Translations under genes and position numbers: made by a program
Shown: piece by piece, positions 57,152 to 63,569 of the stretch
Position numbering within the stretch: position 1 is the stretch's first letter
Layout: every line of letters begins with the position of its first letter
Source: Methanomicrobiaceae archaeon
GTDB taxonomy: Archaea > Halobacteriota > Methanomicrobia > Methanomicrobiales > Methanomicrobiaceae
Direction: 5' to 3'
Length of the DNA stretch: 63,569 bases
NCBI GenBank assembly: GCA_016937345.1
Contig: JAFGWE010000037.1
Span: 1 to 63,569, forward strand
Notes under the pieces: model-generated
Seen by the model: only the letters and a program-made list of their open reading frames with translations
Told to the model about the DNA's origin: nothing
Databases searched by the model: none

Positions 57152-58744
57152 GTGGCGAATTTGAAAACCCCTAATTCAGATGAAGCGGTCCACACACAGA
57201 ACCGCTCCAAAAGTGTAGTTCCAATGTCGGGCATGTGCTCACGCTGTGTCGACGGGTGCAAAGGTAACTGTGATATATGGCTCTCCTCATTCAGAGGCCG
57301 TGAAGTATTATACCCCGGTCCTTTTGGAGAAGTAACTGCAGGTGCAGATAAGGACTATCCAATTGACTATTCACATCTTAATATACACGGATATGCAGTC
57401 GGTGCAAAGGGTCTCTTAAAAGGCGTTACCGGAAATCCGGACACTGCTGTTTTTGACGATGTAGATACCTCGACAGAGTATGGATGGGACATAAAGGTCC
57501 CGATGAAAGTTCCTATATTCACAGGTGCACTTGGCTCAACTGAGATTGCAAGAGCAAACTGGGAACACTTTGCAGTAGGTGCTGCAATTTCAGGAATCAC
57601 ACTCGTTTGTGGTGAAAATGTATGTGGTGTCGATCCTCAGCTTAAACTTGATAACAAGGGAAAAGTTATTGACTCGCCTGAGATGGACAGAAGAATCAAC
57701 ACATATAAGAAATTCCACGAAGGATTTGGTGAAATTCTTGTCCAGATGAATGTTGAGGATACACGCCTTGGCACAGCAGAGTACGTGGCAAGCAAGCACA
57801 ATCTTGAAACACTTGAACTTAAATGGGGACAGGGTGCAAAATGCATAGGTGGAGAGATAAAGGTAAAGACTCTCGAACGTGCACTTGAGCTTAAAAATCG
57901 TGGATATATAGTACTCCCTGACCCTACAAGACATGATGTTCAGGAAGCATATAAAGCAGGAGCTATAACTGAATTTGAGCGCCATTCACGCCTTGGTTTT
58001 GTTACAAAAGAAGGATTTTTGGAAGAAGTTGACCGTCTTCGTGATATTGGATTTAAGCGTATTACATTAAAAACCGGTGCATACTCCATGAAAGAGCTTG
58101 CAATGGCAATCAGATACTCTTCAGAAGCAAAGATTGACCTGCTTACAATAGATGGTGCACCCGGTGGAACAGGTATGAGCCCATGGCCAATGATGAATGA
58201 ATGGGGTATCCCGACATTCTACCTCCAGTCACTTGCATATGAATTTGCAACAAAGCTTGAAAACAAAGGTATGCGTATTCCTGACCTTGCAATTGCAGGA
58301 GGATTTGCAGATGAGGCAAATGCTTTCAAGGCACTTTGCATGGGAGCACCTTACTTCAAGGCAGTCTGCATGGGCCGTGCATTAATGATTCCGGGAATGG
58401 TTGGAAAGAATATCCAGAAGTGGATCGATGCCGGAGAACTCCCAAAGACCGTATCAAAGTATGGAAAGACTGTTGAGGAGATCTTTGTCTCTTATGAAGA
58501 GCTTAAGGAAAAATACGGTGAGAGAATGGGTGAGATTCCACTTGGTGCAGTTGGTCTTTACACTTATGCACAGCGTTTCAGAACAGGAATGCAGCAGATG
58601 ATGGCAGGAAGCAGAAACTTCAGCCTTTCATCAGTCTCAAGAAACGATCTTATGTCACTTACTCCTGAAGCATCCGAAGTCTCGGGTATTCCATATGTTA
58701 TGGAATCCTACAGGGACGAGGCACTTGATATTCTTCTTGAGTAA
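57152..58744 (+). CDS. gltB: Archaeal-type glutamate synthase, FMN-binding domain
   Basis: A 530-residue protein covering the synthase domain alone. It starts at GTG 57152 with AGGAGG 7 bases upstream. An N-terminal cysteine set (C28, C31, C35, C39 in MCSRCVDGCKGNC) is typical of archaeal forms. The FMN/barrel region follows (FTGALGSTEIARANWEHFAV, TIDGAPGGTGMSPWPMMNEWG, IAGGFADEANAFKALCMGA). It makes glutamate from 2-oxoglutarate with ammonia from a separate glutaminase subunit. Fusion parts of bacterial GltB are absent, as usual in archaea. Confidence 0.88.
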   Translation: MANLKTPNSDEAVHTQNRSKSVVPMSGMCSRCVDGCKGNCDIWLSSFRGREVLYPGPFGEVTAGADKDYPIDYSHLNIHGYAVGAKGLLKGVTGNPDTAVFDDVDTSTEYGWDIKVPMKVPIFTGALGSTEIARANWEHFAVGAAISGITLVCGENVCGVDPQLKLDNKGKVIDSPEMDRRINTYKKFHEGFGEILVQMNVEDTRLGTAEYVASKHNLETLELKWGQGAKCIGGEIKVKTLERALELKNRGYIVLPDPTRHDVQEAYKAGAITEFERHSRLGFVTKEGFLEEVDRLRDIGFKRITLKTGAYSMKELAMAIRYSSEAKIDLLTIDGAPGGTGMSPWPMMNEWGIPTFYLQSLAYEFATKLENKGMRIPDLAIAGGFADEANAFKALCMGAPYFKAVCMGRALMIPGMVGKNIQKWIDAGELPKTVSKYGKTVEEIFVSYEELKEKYGERMGEIPLGAVGLYTYAQRFRTGMQQMMAGSRNFSLSSVSRNDLMSLTPEASEVSGIPYVMESYRDEALDILLE

Positions 58745-58831
58745 AATAAAAACAATAAAAAAATTTAAACTTTTTTTTACCTGTTAAGGATAAATTCTAT
58801 AGAATACAATATTTAATTAAAAGCTGCTTTT

Positions 58832-60511
58832 ATGTTTCTGCCAACTACAAAAGATGAGATGAAAAAACGCGGGTGGGACTGCTGTGATGTAATCATCGTA
58901 ACTCCTGATGCTTATGTAGATCACCCATCCTTTGCAATGGCAATTCTGGGAAGATTCCTTGAAAAAAACGGATACAGAGTAGGTATTCTCTCCCAGCCCA
59001 AATGGAAAAACCCTGAAAGTTTTCTTGAGCTTGGAGCTCCTAAGATTGCATTTGCAGTCTCCGGCGGACAGATGGATTCAATGGTTTTAAATTATACTTC
59101 CGCAAAAATACCTCGAAAGGAAGATCTTTTCTGTGAGAGTAAAAATCCTTATTTTTCAAGTATTGGTGATAAAAAAAGATACAGAATAAGACCTGACCGC
59201 TGCATAAGTGTTTACTGTAACCAGATAAGAACTGTCTGTAAAGATGTTCCTATAGTAATTGGCGGTATTGAGGCATCATTACGCCGTATTGCTCATTATG
59301 ATTTCTGGTCTGATAAGGTTAAAAAAAGTCTTATTTTTGATGCAAAGGCGCAGGTGCTAATATATGGTATGGGAGAATATCCTCTTCTTAAAACAGTTCA
59401 GGCATTAGAAAAGGGCGTATCTTTTTCAGAATTTAATATTGAAAACAGTGCCATAATAAGTAAAGATCTTCCTGATTGTGATGATTATGTACTCCTGCCT
59501 TCATTTGAGGAAGTTTTGGCCGATAAGAATGCATTTGCAAAAGCTCATGTCCTTTTTGAAGAAAATGATGACAGAAAAATTATAGTTCAGAAACAGGACT
59601 CCCGCTATCTTGTGCAGTATCCCCGCATAGAGATTTCTCAGAAAGAATTAGATGAAATATATTCCCTGGATTTTGAGCGTAAAATTCATCCGCGATTCAA
59701 AAATGTTCCGGCATTTGATATGATTAAAACCTCAGTTACATCACACAGGGGATGTTATGGTGACTGCTCTTTTTGTGCAATTGCCAGCCATCAGGGTAAA
59801 AGAGTTGTTTCAAGAAGCAAAGAATCGGTATTAAAAGAAATTGAAAAGATAGCCTGCAGGAATGATTTTTCAGGGACAATCACTGATATAGGCGGCCCTT
59901 CTGCAAATATGTATGCATCATCATGCCGGAAAGGCGGATGCATAAAAAACGACTGCTTAAAAGACGGAGGAGGATGTAAAAATCTAGTTTCAGGAACAGA
60001 TGATTATCTCATGCTTCTATCTGAAGCGGGAAAAATCTCAAAAGTCAAAAATATTCAGATAAATTCAGGACTTAGGTTTGATCCCTGCATTATGGATGAA
60101 AAATTTTTAAGGGAAATTATGAAAAAAAATGTATCCGGTCAGATGAAGATTGCACCTGAATCCGGTTCTAATAATGTTTTGAAATTAATGAACAAACCCC
60201 AAAGGGAAGTTTTTGAGTCGTTTCTAAAGAAGTTTGGAAGAATCAAAAAGGAAGAGAAATTAAAAAAATACGTGATTCCATACATAATTGCAGGCCACCC
60301 CGGGGAGGGGGAAGAAGAAGCAAAGGATACTAAGGAGCTTTTGGAAAAAAATAATCTTTCAGGCAGACAGTTTCAAATATTTACGCCGACACCAATGACC
60401 AGATCGACTGCGATGTATTATCTTGGATATGATCCAAAAAACGGTGAAAAACTGACTGTGGAAAAGGATATCCGTATTCTTAAAAGAAGAAAAGACAGTC
60501 TTCCTGTTTAG
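58832..60511 (+). CDS. YgiQ-type radical SAM protein (UPF0313)
   Basis: A 559-residue protein. The N-terminal cobalamin-like region (residues 10-180) is followed by the radical SAM motif CYGDCSFCAIASHQG near residue 308. It ends in HPGEGEEEAKD and FTPTPMTRSTAMYY, as in the YgiQ family. Its reaction is unknown. It is slightly shorter than bacterial members. Confidence 0.88.
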   Translation: MFLPTTKDEMKKRGWDCCDVIIVTPDAYVDHPSFAMAILGRFLEKNGYRVGILSQPKWKNPESFLELGAPKIAFAVSGGQMDSMVLNYTSAKIPRKEDLFCESKNPYFSSIGDKKRYRIRPDRCISVYCNQIRTVCKDVPIVIGGIEASLRRIAHYDFWSDKVKKSLIFDAKAQVLIYGMGEYPLLKTVQALEKGVSFSEFNIENSAIISKDLPDCDDYVLLPSFEEVLADKNAFAKAHVLFEENDDRKIIVQKQDSRYLVQYPRIEISQKELDEIYSLDFERKIHPRFKNVPAFDMIKTSVTSHRGCYGDCSFCAIASHQGKRVVSRSKESVLKEIEKIACRNDFSGTITDIGGPSANMYASSCRKGGCIKNDCLKDGGGCKNLVSGTDDYLMLLSEAGKISKVKNIQINSGLRFDPCIMDEKFLREIMKKNVSGQMKIAPESGSNNVLKLMNKPQREVFESFLKKFGRIKKEEKLKKYVIPYIIAGHPGEGEEEAKDTKELLEKNNLSGRQFQIFTPTPMTRSTAMYYLGYDPKNGEKLTVEKDIRILKRRKDSLPV

Positions 60512-60566
60512 CCCTGTATATTGCTTTAAACAGGTATTATAAAATTGAGGATGGATTAGAAATAGT

Positions 60567-61247
60567 ATGAAGCTTGGTGTTTTATTTTCAGGTGGCAAGG
60601 ATTCTGTTTATGCATGCTTTATGGCAATGCAGAAAGAGGAGGTCTCCTGCCTGATAACAATAGTCTCAAAGAACAAAGAGAGCTATATGTTTCATACTCC
60701 TAACATTAATCTTGCAGCCCTTCAGTCGGAGGCCTGTGGGATTCCTCTTTTTGAGTACGAAACCGAAGGTGAGAAAGAGGACGAACTTGAGGATTTGAAA
60801 TCTGCAATTATCCTTGCCCGTGAAAGTTATGGTATTGATGGGATTGTTACAGGAGCAATTATGTCTGTTTACCAGGCTTCAAGGATTCAGAGGATCTGCA
60901 GTGAACTTGACCTCTGGTGTTTTAATCCTCTGTGGTATGTAAATCAGAATGAGTATATGGTTAGTGTTGTCAAATCCGGATTTGATGTTAGAATCTCCGG
61001 TGTTTTTTCATATCCTTTTGATGAATCATGGCTTGGAAGAAGTATTGATGAAAAGATCCTTCAGGAACTTAAAATTTTATCAGAAAAATACAAAATTACA
61101 CTTACGGGTGAAGGAGGGGAGTTTGAGACCTTCGTCTGCGATGCACCTTTTTTCAGGAAAAAGATTGTAATTGATAATTATGAATCCTCATGTACGAATC
61201 ATAATGGCACATTCATTATTCTAAAAGCACACCTGGAGGAGAAATGA
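60567..61247 (+). CDS. Diphthine-ammonia ligase family protein
   Basis: A 226-residue ATP-pyrophosphatase. SGGKDS is at residues 8-13, and GEGGEFETFVCDAPFF near residue 180 is the family signature. It likely makes the last step of diphthamide on translation factor EF-2, known from Dph6. Its stop overlaps the next gene by 4 nt. Confidence 0.85.
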   Translation: MKLGVLFSGGKDSVYACFMAMQKEEVSCLITIVSKNKESYMFHTPNINLAALQSEACGIPLFEYETEGEKEDELEDLKSAIILARESYGIDGIVTGAIMSVYQASRIQRICSELDLWCFNPLWYVNQNEYMVSVVKSGFDVRISGVFSYPFDESWLGRSIDEKILQELKILSEKYKITLTGEGGEFETFVCDAPFFRKKIVIDNYESSCTNHNGTFIILKAHLEEK

Positions 61248-61807
61248 TATACATCTGTGATCTTTGCGGAGAACCTGATTCACTGTCATATTATGAATAT
61301 GTAAAACCCATTGAGGAGATTGTGAAATCTTTTGGAAGAGAATTTAAAACAATTCATTATACTGCTTTATCAAAAAACAAGCCTGAAAAAAATGATTCTT
61401 TTATACTGTGCGGGACTGCACTAATGGATAATAAATTTCTGGAAGATTCAGATAAATTCAGATTTATTATGGATACTGAGATTTCTGTACTTGGTGTTTG
61501 TGCAGGTGTTCAGGTAATAGCAAAAATATTTGGAGGGAATATTTCCCTGAACAGAAAAATTGGTATGACTAAAGTTATAAAAACAGAAGATGATCCTTTA
61601 TTTGAGGGCAAATCTGAGTTTGAAGCATATGAACTTCACAATAATTCTTTTGATGCTCCGGATGATTTTATTATTCTGGCAAGATCAGAATCCGGAGTTC
61701 AGGCAATAAAGCATAAAAAAAGAGTGATTTATGGCGTTGTCTTTCACCCAGAAGTTCGAAATGAATGGGTTGTTTGTAATTTTTTAAAGATTTACGGAAC
61801 TGTCTGA
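61244..61807 (+). CDS. Class I glutamine amidotransferase, GuaA subunit A-like
   Basis: A 187-residue amidotransferase. The nucleophile is C in LGVCAGVQVIAKIFGG near 87, and H and E are in VVFHPEVRN near 168. Archaeal GMP synthase has a separate amidotransferase subunit of this size, and this gene fits, though other amidotransferases share the fold. Coupled to the diphthamide gene by a 4-nt overlap. It converges on the kinase, with 24 bases of overlap. Confidence 0.78.
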   Translation: MIYICDLCGEPDSLSYYEYVKPIEEIVKSFGREFKTIHYTALSKNKPEKNDSFILCGTALMDNKFLEDSDKFRFIMDTEISVLGVCAGVQVIAKIFGGNISLNRKIGMTKVIKTEDDPLFEGKSEFEAYELHNNSFDAPDDFIILARSESGVQAIKHKKRVIYGVVFHPEVRNEWVVCNFLKIYGTV

Positions 61808-63469
61808 AAGTCTTTTTAAATCATTCAAAAATTCTTCAATACTCTGATATCTGTCTTCAGGGTGCTTTTGCAGACATTTCATTACAATTTTATCAAACTT
61901 TTTTGCACCGGATATTATTGATGATGGTAATTTTGGGTTATCGTTTATGATTGCGCCGGAGAATTCTCCTATGCCTTCTCCGGAAAACGGGAGTAATCCT
62001 GTTAAAAGTTCATAAAAAACTACTCCTAACTGAAATATGTCTGTTCTTTCATCACTGTGACCAAAGATTCCCGGTGCGACCTGTTCAGGTGAGGCGTAGT
62101 TTAATGAAAAGGCAATTGTTTTTGTCTCGTTAACCTCGCCAATTTTTTTTCCAAGTCCCCAGTCTGTTATCATTGGAGTGTAATCTTCTGAAAGAAGGAT
62201 ATTCTGTGGTTTTATGTCACGATGAAGAACTCCTTTGTTGTGTGCATATAAGAGTCCTTCAGCTATACCTGTGATTATTGAAAGGGATAGTGCGCCTGAA
62301 ACCGGTTTTTTTAAGTCTGCAAGTGAAGTTTTAAAGTATTCCATCTCTACATAGGGAACGGGAAGGATATTGATGGAATAAACTTTAACTATGTTTTTGT
62401 GAGAGAGTTCTTTCCAGATATTCATTTCCCTAAGAAAGTTTCTGCCTGTTCGTTCATCAAAGCTGATGGGAACTTTTACTGCAACAGTTTCACCATTTTC
62501 CCTTTTTTTTGCCCTGAAGATTTTTGCAGTGCCGCCTTTTCCTATATATTCGGCATCCATATACCTTTCGGAGAGATCAGAAGGGAGAAGTCTTGTCTTT
62601 TTTGTCTGTAGGATTATAGCCTCCTGCTCTTCATTTAGTATCAGGGTATTTGCACCTGCATCTGAATTATTAATATGTTCATTTTTTCCAGGGGTGAAAG
62701 ATTTTCTTTTTTTAATCATCCGAGTGTGTATTAATGGTATTGCAGCCAGCATCAGAATGAGTAAAATACTCAGCAATATATCCAAAGCCGATTCATAGCT
62801 TTGTGGATCGGTGATGGAGAATATTAAAAGAATAAATGGTGCAACTGCTTCAAAAGTCAGAATAAATATGTAAACTTTTTTTAAGACAATTGAATATGCA
62901 AGCCAGAGTGATGTTATTGCATATGTGAAAAAAACCAGTGACATAAGAAATTTAAAAATGTTATCTGATGAAGGTTCAACTGAATTTCCTACAATTGCTA
63001 TAGTAAAGAGTGTTATTAACACAAGCAGGATGCCCATCACAGAGTATGTCGGAATCAGAAACACTCTTAATAAAAATTTTTCCTGATAAAAAAAGCGTCC
63101 TGAATATTTTTTCCCAAGAGTATTCAGAAGAAGCAGGAAAACACCGGATATGCATAGAATAAAAAGCAGGATTATGTTTGAACTAAAACTTTGCATATAA
63201 TTGCTGTATTCACTTTTTGTGGTCAGGTTAGATTTATCTTCCCCCGATATATTTAAGTAAACAAGATCATCAGAGTTCTCAAATGAGATTCCAAATGTAA
63301 TAGACTGGTTCGCTTTGTTTTCTGCATATACCGGTACAGCTATGGCTGATAAAAAGGCCAGTCCTATAAATATAAGACAGATAATTCGTTTAAATGACAA
63401 CAGATCTGCAACCCGGTTTATATTTTGCTTATATATTATATGTTTCAGATAATTTATTAATGATTTCAA
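61784..63469 (-). CDS. Membrane-anchored Ser/Thr protein kinase
   Basis: A 561-residue protein. A hydrophobic start (30-48) and an outer loop (about 50-95) are followed by several membrane spans (about 97-250). A soluble kinase domain spans about 290-555. It has the Gly loop IGKGGTAKIFRAKK, lysine in VAVKVP, HRDIKPQN near 415-422 and the activation-segment start TDWGLGK, where the usual DFG is DWG. APE is SPEQ. It could sense an outside signal and phosphorylate proteins. Substrates are unknown. Confidence 0.85.
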   Translation of the reverse strand: MKSLINYLKHIIYKQNINRVADLLSFKRIICLIFIGLAFLSAIAVPVYAENKANQSITFGISFENSDDLVYLNISGEDKSNLTTKSEYSNYMQSFSSNIILLFILCISGVFLLLLNTLGKKYSGRFFYQEKFLLRVFLIPTYSVMGILLVLITLFTIAIVGNSVEPSSDNIFKFLMSLVFFTYAITSLWLAYSIVLKKVYIFILTFEAVAPFILLIFSITDPQSYESALDILLSILLILMLAAIPLIHTRMIKKRKSFTPGKNEHINNSDAGANTLILNEEQEAIILQTKKTRLLPSDLSERYMDAEYIGKGGTAKIFRAKKRENGETVAVKVPISFDERTGRNFLREMNIWKELSHKNIVKVYSINILPVPYVEMEYFKTSLADLKKPVSGALSLSIITGIAEGLLYAHNKGVLHRDIKPQNILLSEDYTPMITDWGLGKKIGEVNETKTIAFSLNYASPEQVAPGIFGHSDERTDIFQLGVVFYELLTGLLPFSGEGIGEFSGAIINDNPKLPSSIISGAKKFDKIVMKCLQKHPEDRYQSIEEFLNDLKRLSDSSVNL

Positions 63470-63488
63470 AAATGTTCGAAAGGGAGGT

Positions 63489-63517
63489 TGTCCAACGACT
63501 CTTCAACTTGTTGGACA
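63489..63517. repeat. Inverted repeat upstream of the kinase
   Basis: TGTCCAAC (63489-63496) and GTTGGACA (63510-63517) form an 8-bp stem with a 13-base loop, 20-48 bases upstream of the kinase start. It may be an operator or a regulatory hairpin. A 29-codon frame passes through it but shows no gene traits. Confidence 0.45.
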
Positions 63518-63569
63518 GATCTTATCGCAGGTCCCACATCTGGTGTAAAATAATCCATTGAAATCGAAA

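Noticed and set aside
63472-63561. A 29-codon frame upstream of the kinase
   Set aside because: It passes through an inverted repeat, has no clear start signals and no recognisable pattern.
1-63569. CRISPR array
   Set aside because: No regularly spaced repeats of 24-40 bases with unique spacers were seen, and no cas genes.
1-63569. Diversity-generating retroelement
   Set aside because: No reverse transcriptase gene was recognised, and no adenine-variable template copy of a fibre gene was noticed.

Overview
The window is archaeal and most likely comes from a methanogen of the Methanomicrobiales type. The host genes encode Alba, PCNA, the primase large subunit, ribosomal protein S17e, an F420H2:NADP oxidoreductase, an archaeal-type glutamate synthase and a diphthine-ammonia ligase. 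Start sites are mostly preceded by TATA boxes, and base composition is AT-rich. The species cannot be fixed from sequence alone.

Left host flank (1-6.5 kb): on the minus strand, alba, then a lysine/aspartate block (asd, a two-cluster ferredoxin, dapB, dapA), rps17e, a stand-alone ThiN-domain gene, and the replication pair pcn-priL. Right host flank (50.5-63.6 kb): mostly on the plus strand, rlmE, moaA, a conserved hypothetical gene, an M20 peptidase, two helix-turn-helix regulators, an Mrp/NBP35 ATPase, fno, gltB, a YgiQ-type radical SAM gene, a diphthine-ammonia ligase and a GuaA-like amidotransferase, then a membrane-anchored Ser/Thr kinase on the minus strand.

Between them (about 6.56-50.40 kb, 43.8 kb) lies an apparently complete provirus of a tailed archaeal virus with a contractile tail. 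A 15-bp direct repeat, extendable to 19 of 20 bases, bounds it. A tyrosine recombinase sits at the left end. Almost everything else is transcribed right to left. Early block (49.2-38.7 kb): ribbon-helix-helix regulators, small proteins, a Bet/RecT-like annealing protein with three extra zinc ribbons, a prim-pol/SF3 helicase, an ASCH-like protein, a PD-(D/E)xK nuclease and a methyltransferase-like protein. Head and packaging block (38.6-30 kb): terminase subunits, portal, MuF with a JAMM-like C-terminus, protease-scaffold fusion, decoration protein and major capsid protein. Neck and tail block (30-7.9 kb): connectors, tail terminator, sheath, tube, a frameshifted chaperone, tape measure, Dit-like and hub proteins, spike, PAAR-like tip, gpW/gp25, gpJ, gpI-like protein and tail fibres. 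A 4.2-kb cargo island (20.87-25.11 kb) separates the chaperone from the tape measure. It holds a lipoprotein, an HsdR-N-like nuclease, an AbrB-like protein, an antirepressor and a GNAT toxin-antitoxin-like operon.

The most striking pattern is a family of twelve near-identical promoter elements on the minus strand (consensus TCTGACTTTTCTTTWTAAA). Each has its TATA part 21-31 nt before the start codon of a structural gene, which implies a viral late regulon read largely from leaderless or near-leaderless mRNAs. One copy lies inside the protease gene, just before an in-frame ATG that would release the scaffold alone. Two copies have palindromic TATA boxes that also face plus-strand cargo genes.
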